A stretch of DNA of 5,241 nucleotides, taken from the NCBI GenBank assembly GCA_031283865.1, contig JAITAX010000048.1:1-5241 (forward strand), in the 5' to 3' direction. The notes under the pieces were generated by a model that was not told where the DNA came from, did not search any database, and saw nothing but the letters and a program-made list of their open reading frames with translations. Source of the DNA: Eubacteriales Family XIII. Incertae Sedis bacterium. Its GTDB lineage: Bacteria > Bacillota > Clostridia > Peptostreptococcales > Anaerovoracaceae. The translations under genes were made by a program, and so were the position numbers. This document shows positions 1 through 5,241 of the stretch, in pieces (within the stretch, counting starts at the first letter, position 1; the number at the start of each line of letters is the position of its first letter).

Positions 1-2
1 CG

Positions 3-227
3 ATGGTCCCGCAGATTACGGTGAAAAAGCTTGCGGAGATGGCGGAGTCGCTGCCGCGGCTCGAGCGCTTCGTATTGCAGCTCTATAGGCCCGTGACGGA
101 GGACGGCGCGCTTCGCGTCGTGGATGTGAATGCGCCGGAGGCGGTTTCGCCGTATACGCCGGGGGAACTGCACGATATGGCGACGGCCGTGCGCTACGCG
201 CAGCCCAATGTGAGCGTGCGGATATAG
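3..227 (+). CDS. Unrecognised protein, probably the C-terminal part of a gene that begins before the window
   Basis: An open frame of 74 residues ends at a TAG stop (225-227). An ATG lies at position 3, but only two bases precede it, so no ribosome binding site can be examined; the simplest reading is that this is the tail of a longer gene entering from the left. The residues are a mixed alpha/beta-like, soluble sequence (VPQITVKKLAEMAE near the start, PGELHDMATAVRYAQPN near the end) with no membrane segment, no cysteine motif and no nucleotide-binding loop. Third-position GC is high, as in the neighbours, which supports real coding. The opposite-strand frame over the same bases is arginine/alanine/proline-rich and looks like a shadow. 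I do not recognise the family. Coding is fairly likely; function is unknown. Confidence 0.5.
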   Translation: MVPQITVKKLAEMAESLPRLERFVLQLYRPVTEDGALRVVDVNAPEAVSPYTPGELHDMATAVRYAQPNVSVRI

Positions 228-244
228 GCGCCGGACGGCGAAGC

Positions 245-257
245 GCGGGATGCCCGC
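245..257. other. Short GC hairpin in the gap after the first gene
   Basis: GCGGG (245-249) and CCCGC (253-257) can pair around a three-base loop, 18 bases after the stop at 227. No T-run follows on the plus strand, so it is at best a weak or factor-dependent 3' end signal, or just chance in GC-rich DNA. Confidence 0.2.
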
Positions 258-262
258 CGCCG

Positions 263-297
263 CGTTGCCGCGCCGCACGCACCGTTGCGCCGCACGC
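263..297. repeat. Imperfect tandem direct repeat
   Basis: CGTTGC-CGC-GCCGCACGC (263-280) is followed two bases later by CGTTGC-GCCGCACGC (283-297). The copies are identical except for three extra bases (CGC) in the first. The repeat fills the gap just upstream of the small membrane protein's ribosome binding site. It may be replication slippage in GC-rich DNA; no regulator site is recognised. Confidence 0.5.
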
Positions 298-304
298 GCA
301 AGTC

Positions 305-309
305 GGAGG
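305..309 (+). promoter_or_regulatory. Ribosome binding site of the small membrane protein
   Basis: GGAGG lies 11 bases before the ATG at 321. It decides the start: an in-frame TTG at 285 would place this motif inside the coding region and would add twelve mostly basic residues with no Shine-Dalgarno sequence of their own. Confidence 0.7.
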
Positions 310-320
310 CAATAAAGACC

Positions 321-566
321 ATGTATTACAAAGAAAGGAAGCCTCGAAAATTCAATTATGACGCAGGACCGCAGAGGGGCGTCAGCAAGAAAGCGATCCA
401 TATGATCATCCTGCTGCTGTTTTTGATCGCCGTGTTCCTGTTCTTCTTTCCGAACCCGGCCGAAACGGACGCGCCGCCCGACGCGGATTCGGATATCGCG
501 GAATTTTCGAGCGCCGGCATCGCCGCTTCGCGGATTGCGGACGGCATTTGGCTCGGCGCGCGCTGA
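321..566 (+). CDS. Small single-pass membrane protein of unknown function (81 aa)
   Basis: The ATG at 321 follows a GGAGG site; the stop is TGA at 564-566. The first 25 residues are rich in lysine and arginine (YKERKPRKFNY, VSKKA). Residues about 27-44 form one strongly hydrophobic stretch (MIILLLFLIAVFLFFF). An acidic, proline-rich stretch follows (about 45-60, with D and E) and then a C-terminal segment that could be an amphipathic helix (SSAGIAASRIADGIWLGAR). By the positive-inside rule the N terminus should be cytoplasmic and the C terminus outside; there is no lipobox cysteine and no obvious signal-peptidase site, so an anchor is more likely than a cleaved signal. The gene lies 67 bases ahead of the ECF-type ATPase on the same strand, with no terminator between them, suggesting co-expression. 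The family is not recognised. It is too short, with too few membrane segments, to be a normal EcfT or S component. Confidence 0.65.
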   Translation: MYYKERKPRKFNYDAGPQRGVSKKAIHMIILLLFLIAVFLFFFPNPAETDAPPDADSDIAEFSSAGIAASRIADGIWLGAR

Positions 567-620
567 GCGGGGCGTTCGCCGTCGCTTGTCGCAGGAGCGG
601 GAATCAAGCGAGGCTCGCAG

Positions 621-625
621 GGAGG
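621..625 (+). promoter_or_regulatory. Ribosome binding site of the ECF-type ATPase
   Basis: GGAGG ends 8 bases before the ATG at 634. It rules out the longer in-frame TTG start at 535, which would overlap the end of the preceding gene and add 33 arginine-rich residues with no resemblance to an ABC domain. Confidence 0.8.
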
Positions 626-633
626 CGTCGCAC

Positions 634-2457
634 ATGGACGCATTTACGATAAAGCGATTTACATTTACATACCGCAATCGGGAAACCCCCGCCTTGGACG
701 ACATTGAACTCGTCGTTCGTGAGGGGGAGTTTGTTACGCTCTGCGGTAAGTCGGGCAGCGGCAAAAGCACGCTTTTGCGCAGCCTAAAAACGATGCTCGC
801 GCCGCCCGGCGTCGGCAGCGGGCGCATTACTTTCTTCGGCCGCCCGGTCGAGATGATCCCGCCGTTGGAACAGATGCGGCGAATCGGGCATGTGATGCAG
901 GATCCGGACAGCCAAATCGCGACAAATTCAGTGCGGAGCGAACTGTCCGCGGGGCTTTTGCGTCTCGGTCTGAACGAGCGCATCGTTTCGCTGCGCGTGG
1001 CCGAAATGGTTAGCTTCTTCGGTATGCAATCCTGGTTTCATCAAGACGTTTCCGCGCTCTCCGGCGGGCAGAAGCAGATGCTGACGCTCGCCGCCGCGAT
1101 GTCGCTGCAGCCGGAGGTCTTGCTTCTGGACGAACCCACGGCGCAGCTCGATCCGATCGCCGCCCGCGACTTCCTTGACACCGTGCGGAAGATCAACCGG
1201 GAGACGGGAACGGCGGTCATCATATCCGAGCAGCGGCTGGAGGAGGTCTTTCCGATGTCCGACAGGGCCGTCGTTCTGGATCGCGGAAAGATCGTCGTCG
1301 ACGCGCCGCCGAAACGCGTGGGCGTCACCCTGATGCAGCTCAAGCACGATATGGTGCTCGCGATGCCGGCGCCCATGCAGGTGTTTTTGGAATTGGAGCA
1401 GGACGCGGCGATCAAATGGCGGCGTTCAGAGACGGGTTCCCTGCGCAGCATGGGTTTTCCGATCACGGTGCGGGACGGCAGGGAATGGCTCTCAGATCTG
1501 TTTCGGGAGCAGCCGCCCACCAAGCGCGCCGTCGAGCGCTCCCGCGATCACGCGGCGGAGGAAAGCAGAACGAACTACGGGATCGCGTTTTTGGATCGCG
1601 CGCATCCCTGCGTGGCGCCGGATAAGAGCGAACCGGCCGTCGAACTCAAGGATCTGCGTTTCCGTTACGACAAGAACGGAAGCGACGTAATCAAGGATCT
1701 CAATCTGACGGTCCCGAAAGAAACGCTCTTCTGCATCGTCGGCGGAAACGGCGTCGGGAAGAGCACGGCTGTCAGGCTGATCGGCGGGCAGCTCGGACCC
1801 TACCGCGGGAAGATCCTCATAGACGGCAAGGAGGTCAAAAAACATTCCGCAAAGGACCGGGACGCCGGCGCGGTGAGCCTCCTGCCGCAGAACCAGAGCC
1901 TGCTGTTCACAGACGGCACGGTCATGCAGAACTTCCTGTCCGCGTTTGACAGTCTCGTCAATCGAGAGGGGAACGCTTTTGCGCAGTATGAGAAAGAGGG
2001 GCAGATCGCGGCTGTCACGGCGCTTTTGACGCTGGATGATCTGCTCGGTCGAGAGCCAAAAGAACTCTCCGCGGGAGAGCAGCAACGCGTCGCGCTGGGT
2101 TTGATTCTGCTTAGGGAATCGCGGATACTGCTCCTCGATGAGCCTACCAAGGGCCTCGACAACCATTTCAAGCAGCGTTTCGCCATAATCCTGCGGGCCT
2201 TGATCTCCCGCGGAAAGACGATCCTGATGGTTTCGCACGACGTGGAATTTTGCGCGCGGTATGCGGACATCTGCGCGCTCTTCTTCGACGGCGGCATCGT
2301 CGCCGCAGACGAGCCGGGCGCGTTTTTTTCGGGCAACAGCTTCTACACGACGGCTGCGAACCGCATGTCGCGGCATATTTTCGAAAACACCGTGACGACG
2401 CGGGAAGTGATTGCGCTCTGCCGCGAGAACATTGTGCACGGCGAGTCCCGGGATTGA
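634..2457 (+). CDS. Fused two-domain ECF-type ABC transporter ATPase (EcfA/CbiO family, 607 aa)
   Basis: Soluble ATPase expected to sit on the inner face of the membrane and power an energy-coupling-factor importer of a vitamin, its precursor or a metal. Two complete ABC domains are fused. Domain 1: A-loop Tyr13, Walker A GKSGSGKST (38-46), Q-loop Gln89, signature LSGGQ (142-146), Walker B LLLDE (163-167), and SEQRLEEV around Gln200, where this family usually has SEHRLEE. Domain 2: Tyr345, Walker A GGNGVGKST (370-378), Gln419, signature LSAGE (478-482), Walker B LLLDE (499-503), H-loop His535. The roughly 100-residue linker carries MPAPMQV (244-250) and PITVRDGREWL (276-286), and the tail has FFSGNSFYTTAANRMSR (564-580); from memory both resemble fused ECF ATPases of Clostridia, such as the YkoD type. 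The start is fixed by the GGAGG site. No EcfT or S-component gene is visible nearby, so the substrate cannot be assigned. The family call is strong; the cargo is unknown. Confidence 0.92.
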   Translation: MDAFTIKRFTFTYRNRETPALDDIELVVREGEFVTLCGKSGSGKSTLLRSLKTMLAPPGVGSGRITFFGRPVEMIPPLEQMRRIGHVMQDPDSQIATNSVRSELSAGLLRLGLNERIVSLRVAEMVSFFGMQSWFHQDVSALSGGQKQMLTLAAAMSLQPEVLLLDEPTAQLDPIAARDFLDTVRKINRETGTAVIISEQRLEEVFPMSDRAVVLDRGKIVVDAPPKRVGVTLMQLKHDMVLAMPAPMQVFLELEQDAAIKWRRSETGSLRSMGFPITVRDGREWLSDLFREQPPTKRAVERSRDHAAEESRTNYGIAFLDRAHPCVAPDKSEPAVELKDLRFRYDKNGSDVIKDLNLTVPKETLFCIVGGNGVGKSTAVRLIGGQLGPYRGKILIDGKEVKKHSAKDRDAGAVSLLPQNQSLLFTDGTVMQNFLSAFDSLVNREGNAFAQYEKEGQIAAVTALLTLDDLLGREPKELSAGEQQRVALGLILLRESRILLLDEPTKGLDNHFKQRFAIILRALISRGKTILMVSHDVEFCARYADICALFFDGGIVAADEPGAFFSGNSFYTTAANRMSRHIFENTVTTREVIALCRENIVHGESRD

Positions 2458-2468
2458 GGAGCCGTTTG

Positions 2469-2486
2469 CGCGCGCAGGTCCGCGCG
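2469..2486 (+). other. GC-rich hairpin between the ATPase and antiporter genes
   Basis: CGCGCG (2469-2474) pairs with CGCGCG (2481-2486) around the loop CAGGTC, 11 bases after the ATPase stop. What follows (GCTTTGTGCTTTC) is T-containing but is not a clean T-run, so I do not call it a terminator. It could weaken read-through or protect the upstream message. Such GC stems also arise by chance in DNA of this composition. Confidence 0.25.
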
Positions 2487-2504
2487 GCTTTGTGCTTTCG
2501 GGCC

Positions 2505-2513
2505 GGAAAGGGG
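2505..2513 (+). promoter_or_regulatory. Probable ribosome binding site of the antiporter
   Basis: GGAAAGGGG ends 11 bases before the ATG at 2525. It is a weaker match than the GGAGG sites of the two upstream genes. Still, it supports the ATG over the in-frame GTG at 2492 or the far-upstream ATG at 2411, neither of which has a clear site. The upstream extension is also arginine-rich and not like a first membrane helix. Confidence 0.55.
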
Positions 2514-2524
2514 CAAGCCTGCCG

Positions 2525-4591
2525 ATGGAGATCACCTCTGTAATCATAGGCGTTCTGTTCGCAATCGTCCTGTCAAACATACTGGGCAGTCTTTTCCCCA
2601 TGCTTCCGCTGACGCTGATCCAGATCGTCTTCGGCTGTCTGATGGCTTTGCTCACGCCGGAGTTCAAGCTCGATCTGGAGCCGGAGCTGTTCATGGTCCT
2701 CGTGATCGCGCCGCTGCTCTTTCGTGAGGCGGACGAGTCCGATATCTATTCGCTGTGGGAACTGCGCAAGACGGTGTTTTTGATGGCGTTCATCCTTGTG
2801 TTCATCACCGTCTTTGCGGTCGGCGGCGCGGTCAAGCTGCTGATCCCCGGCATACCGGTCGCGGCCTGCTTCGCGCTCGGGGCGATCCTCGGACCCACGG
2901 ACGCGGTCGCGGTTTTCTCCCTGTCCTCGCGCATCAAGATTCACGAAAACCTGCAGAACGCGCTGAAAGGTGAGGGCCTGATTAACGACGCGTCGGGCCT
3001 GATCGCGTTTCGCTTCTCCGTGGCCGCCTTGCTCACGGGCGGCTTCTCTTTCTATACGGCTTTCACGGATCTGCTGCTCGCCTCTCTGGGCGGCGTGCTG
3101 GTCGGCTTCGTCCTCTCCTCCGTCGAACGCTTGGCCGTCGATGCGCTAAAGAAACTCTCCGTGCGCAGTACGGGCGCCTACATGCTCATAGAGATCATGA
3201 TGCCCTTTCTCTGCTATATGTTCGCTGAAGAGTTCGGGATGTCCGGCGTGCTGGCCGCGGTGACCGCCGGCGCGCGGCAGACGCAACCCTTTCGGAAAGC
3301 GGAGCTTTCGGAGGCGGAATTTGGCATGGCTAAGCAGGTCACGTGGGATATGATCGGCTTCACGCTGAATTCGCTCGTATTCCTGCTGCTGGGGCTGCAA
3401 TTGCCGGGCATCTTCGCGGAGATACGGAACGACGCGGCCTATACGTTTTTCTTCCCGGCGCTGTGCGCCGTACTCGTCACGCTGATCCTGTTCGCGGTGC
3501 GCTTCTTGAGCCTTGCCGTCTTCGCGGCTGACGTCGTCGGGGACACGCTCCGCGTGAAGCTGAAAAACACGCTGCTGCTGACACTGTCCGGCGTCAAGGG
3601 CGCCGTCAGTCTCGCAACCGCCTTTGCCCTGCCCCTGTACTATGGAAACGGCCTCCCTTTTCCCTACAGATCGCTGCTGCTCTTCGTCACGGCGGGCGCC
3701 ATCATACTCTCGCTGCTCGTGGCTATGCTCCTGCTGCCGGTCGTCGCCGACACAGCGGAACGGGACAGATCCGAGCGCGACACGCGCATCGCCATCCTGC
3801 GTGAAGTGATCGCGCAGCTCAAGGAACAGCTCCGAGGAAAGGCCGGCGGCAACGACAAGAACGCCGCCGCCCGCGCCGTCATCAAGCATTACAAGGAACG
3901 CATCAGGGGCATAGAGGACGCGGAGTACGACAGGCGCGAACGGAGGGCCGTAAGGGACTTGTGGCGCTTCATGTACCGAACGGAAAACAAAATCGTAAAG
4001 GAGAGCTTGGAGCGGGGGGAGATCGACGAGACCCTCTGCCGCGACCTGTGCGACTTGCTGTTTTTCGTCTACAGCGACAGGCTTCGCGGGGCGGCGGCGC
4101 ACGCCGCGCTGTCTTTCTTCTTTTCGCGCTTCGGCAGTCGAAAGCGTATGCTCAGGCTGTTTGAAGAGGACCGCCGCCTTGCCGTGCGAGAACAGTTCGT
4201 GAAGAACGCCGCCCTGCTCTCGAAAGCTTTGCGCGCCGAACGCGGAAATCTGCCGGAGAGGCTGGCGGATCGGATGCTGCACGAAAGGCTCTCTAAGGGC
4301 GCCGAGATCGAAAGCGGCATGTTTGGCCGGGCGCTCTACGAGCGCCTGCAACCGGGATATGAGGACGCGCTGATCAACGGCTTCTACGTCGAACGCCGCG
4401 TGATACATCAATTCCTCGAACGGGAGGACATCTCAGCCGAGCAGGCCAACGCGCTGCGCAGCGACGTGAACCGCTTAGAGATCTACACGCTTTCCGAGAA
4501 GAGCGGCGGGACCGCGCCGCTGATCAAGCGGTTCACAAAACTGCGCGAGAAACGGGAAAAGCGCCGCCCCGCAGATCGGGATCGGCGATAG
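2525..4591 (+). CDS. CPA1-family Na+(K+)/H+ antiporter with long cytoplasmic tail (688 aa, NhaP/YjcE-like)
   Basis: Membrane exchanger expected to move Na+ or K+ outward in return for H+, serving pH and salt balance. Residues 1 to about 408 hold roughly 12 hydrophobic segments. Family marks are FMVLVIAPLLFREA (56-69), GAILGPTDAVAVF (119-131), GEGLINDASGLI (149-160) with the Asn154-Asp155 pair of the ion site, and GVKGAVSLATAFALP (356-370). In the last motif many CPA1 members have Arg where Lys358 is found. Residues 409-688 form a highly charged, helix-rich cytoplasmic tail with a possible coiled coil near 412-440; similar tails occur in Firmicutes CPA1 proteins and are thought to be regulatory. 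The tail motif ISAEQANALRSDVNRLEIY (636-654) fits that group. The chosen ATG begins directly with the first membrane helix. The gene lies 67 bases after the ATPase on the same strand, and its TAG stop faces a convergent kinase gene. The family is clear; ion preference cannot be read from sequence. Confidence 0.93.
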   Translation: MEITSVIIGVLFAIVLSNILGSLFPMLPLTLIQIVFGCLMALLTPEFKLDLEPELFMVLVIAPLLFREADESDIYSLWELRKTVFLMAFILVFITVFAVGGAVKLLIPGIPVAACFALGAILGPTDAVAVFSLSSRIKIHENLQNALKGEGLINDASGLIAFRFSVAALLTGGFSFYTAFTDLLLASLGGVLVGFVLSSVERLAVDALKKLSVRSTGAYMLIEIMMPFLCYMFAEEFGMSGVLAAVTAGARQTQPFRKAELSEAEFGMAKQVTWDMIGFTLNSLVFLLLGLQLPGIFAEIRNDAAYTFFFPALCAVLVTLILFAVRFLSLAVFAADVVGDTLRVKLKNTLLLTLSGVKGAVSLATAFALPLYYGNGLPFPYRSLLLFVTAGAIILSLLVAMLLLPVVADTAERDRSERDTRIAILREVIAQLKEQLRGKAGGNDKNAAARAVIKHYKERIRGIEDAEYDRRERRAVRDLWRFMYRTENKIVKESLERGEIDETLCRDLCDLLFFVYSDRLRGAAAHAALSFFFSRFGSRKRMLRLFEEDRRLAVREQFVKNAALLSKALRAERGNLPERLADRMLHERLSKGAEIESGMFGRALYERLQPGYEDALINGFYVERRVIHQFLEREDISAEQANALRSDVNRLEIYTLSEKSGGTAPLIKRFTKLREKREKRRPADRDRR

Positions 4592-4608
4592 CGCGCCGCT
4601 CAGCGCGC
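4591..4608. terminator. Possible shared hairpin between convergent genes
   Basis: GCGCGC (4591-4596) and GCGCGC (4603-4608) can pair around CGCTCA, exactly where the antiporter and kinase genes meet. The left arm starts at the last base of the antiporter stop, and the right arm covers the last two codons of the kinase. Neither strand has a T-run after the stem, so intrinsic termination is uncertain; position is the main argument. Confidence 0.35.
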
Positions 4609-5241
4609 TTCGGAAAACAGCAGCGTGATGCGCGTTCCCTGCGTTCCGTCGCTCTGCACGCGGATCTTCGCCTCGTGCAGCAGAGCGCCGTGCTTCACGA
4701 TGGAAAGGCCGAGACCCGTACCGCCCGCGGCCTTGTTGCGGCTCTTCTCCGTGCGGTAGAAGCGCTCGAACACGCGCTCCTGCTCCTCATGCGGAATGCC
4801 GATCCCCGTATCGGCGACGACCAGCGCGACGCCCTCCGGCGTCTTTTTGACCGAAACGTCGATCCGCCCGCCGTCGACGTTGTACTTGACCGCGTTGTCG
4901 AGAAGATTTGTCAGCATTTCGTCGAGTACGCGGCGAATGCCCAAGATCTCCGCGCGCTCGCCGTCGAAGACAACGTCGAGCTTTCGCTTGGCCGCCGCCT
5001 CGCCTGCGCGCCGCGCGGCCTCTTCCGCCAAATCGCGCAGGTCGATCCGCTCTTTCGGCAGTTCCCTGCCGCCCTCGTCCAGATTGGACAGCATGAGGAT
5101 GTCGTCGATCAGCTCAATCATGCGCTGCGCCTCCGCGTAGATGATCCGCGCGAAACGCGGCGCGTCCTCCCCGCCGGCAAGCCCATTCGACAGAATTTCC
5201 GCGTAGCCGGAGATGGCGGTCAGCGGCGTCTTGAGTTCGTG
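4600..5241 (-). CDS. Sensor histidine kinase, C-terminal part (PhoR/WalK-like), cut by the window edge
   Basis: The minus-strand frame stays open to the window end and gives 213 residues before the TGA (complement of 4600-4602). It is the transmitter half of a membrane-bound two-component kinase that would phosphorylate a partner response regulator. The first visible codon (5239-5241) is the phospho-acceptor His of the H-box HELKTPLTAISGYAEIL. The second DHp helix follows (RMIELIDDILMLSNLDEGG, 40-58), then the ATP-binding domain: N-box EMLTNLLDNAVKYN (108-121), G1 DTGIGIP (144-150), F-box VFERFYR (157-163) and G2 GGTGLGLSIVKH (173-184). All catalytic elements look intact, so the kinase should be active. 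The ATG at 5121 lies inside the DHp domain and is not the start. The H-box and DHp style resemble PhoR-type kinases of Clostridia, but the sensor domain is outside the window, so the signal is unknown. No response regulator is visible; it would be expected beyond 5241. Confidence 0.95.
   Translation of the reverse strand, partial: HELKTPLTAISGYAEILSNGLAGGEDAPRFARIIYAEAQRMIELIDDILMLSNLDEGGRELPKERIDLRDLAEEAARRAGEAAAKRKLDVVFDGERAEILGIRRVLDEMLTNLLDNAVKYNVDGGRIDVSVKKTPEGVALVVADTGIGIPHEEQERVFERFYRTEKSRNKAAGGTGLGLSIVKHGALLHEAKIRVQSDGTQGTRITLLFSEAR

Noticed and set aside
16..312. Minus-strand open frame of 98 codons over the first gene and gap
   Set aside because: Its product is dominated by Arg, Ala and Pro with low complexity, as expected for a shadow frame in GC-rich DNA; the plus-strand frame has a more protein-like composition.
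285..315. Possible promoter (TTGCGC with CAATAA)
   Set aside because: The -10-like element would sit after the ribosome binding site GGAGG, so it could not drive this gene with its own leader, and both hexamers are weak matches.
285..320. TTG start for the small membrane protein
   Set aside because: It has no Shine-Dalgarno sequence and lies in the repeat; the ATG at 321 has GGAGG at 11 bases.
2411..2524. Upstream ATG start for the antiporter, overlapping the ATPase gene
   Set aside because: The 38 extra residues are Arg/Gly/Pro-rich and not helix-like, and no clear ribosome binding site precedes them; the ATG at 2525 starts directly with a membrane helix.
1492..2694. Long minus-strand open frame (400 codons) across the ATPase
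   Set aside because: It lies opposite a frame with complete ABC motifs and itself shows no recognisable domain; long antisense frames are common in GC-rich genes.
3146..4411. Long minus-strand open frame (421 codons) across the antiporter
   Set aside because: Rich in Gln, Arg and His with no motif, opposite a clearly coding CPA1 protein; a mirror frame.
4796..5140. Plus-strand open frame of 114 codons opposite the kinase
   Set aside because: Serine/arginine-rich shadow of a kinase gene whose N, G1, F and G2 boxes are all intact.

Overview
The window comes from a GC-rich bacterial genome. The tightly packed genes, strong GGAGG ribosome binding sites, a fused ECF-type ATPase and a PhoR-like kinase with an HELKTPLTAISGYAEIL-type H-box all suggest a Clostridia-like member of the Firmicutes. 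That assignment is inferred from protein style only; there is no rRNA or other phylogenetic marker here.

Layout. Four reading frames run rightwards: (1) the 3' end of an unrecognised gene (to 227); (2) a small 81-residue protein with one membrane segment (321-566); (3) a 607-residue protein with two ABC ATPase domains of the energy-coupling-factor (EcfA/CbiO) type (634-2457); (4) a 688-residue CPA1-family cation:proton antiporter with a long charged cytoplasmic tail (2525-4591). A sensor histidine kinase converges from the right on the minus strand. Its stop lies 8 bases from the antiporter stop, and its gene is cut by the window edge exactly at the phospho-acceptor histidine codon (4600-5241).

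How the genes fit together. Genes 2-4 lie on one strand with 67-base gaps and no convincing terminator between them, so co-transcription is plausible. The ATPase would supply ATP-driven energy to an ECF vitamin or metal importer, but no EcfT (CbiQ-like) or S-component gene is in the window. The antiporter would exchange Na+ or K+ for H+. The kinase belongs to a separate, opposite transcription unit whose sensor domain and likely response regulator lie beyond position 5241. No stretch over 300 bases lacks a gene. I see no RNA genes, CRISPR arrays or mobile elements.

Most notable points. In the ATPase, the H-loop histidine of domain 1 is glutamine and the domain 2 signature is LSAGE rather than LSGGE; both changes map to the same composite ATP site. 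A small membrane protein sits just ahead of this ATPase where membrane partners might be expected. I did not find a clearly novel system here; the region is mostly recognisable families with some unusual details.
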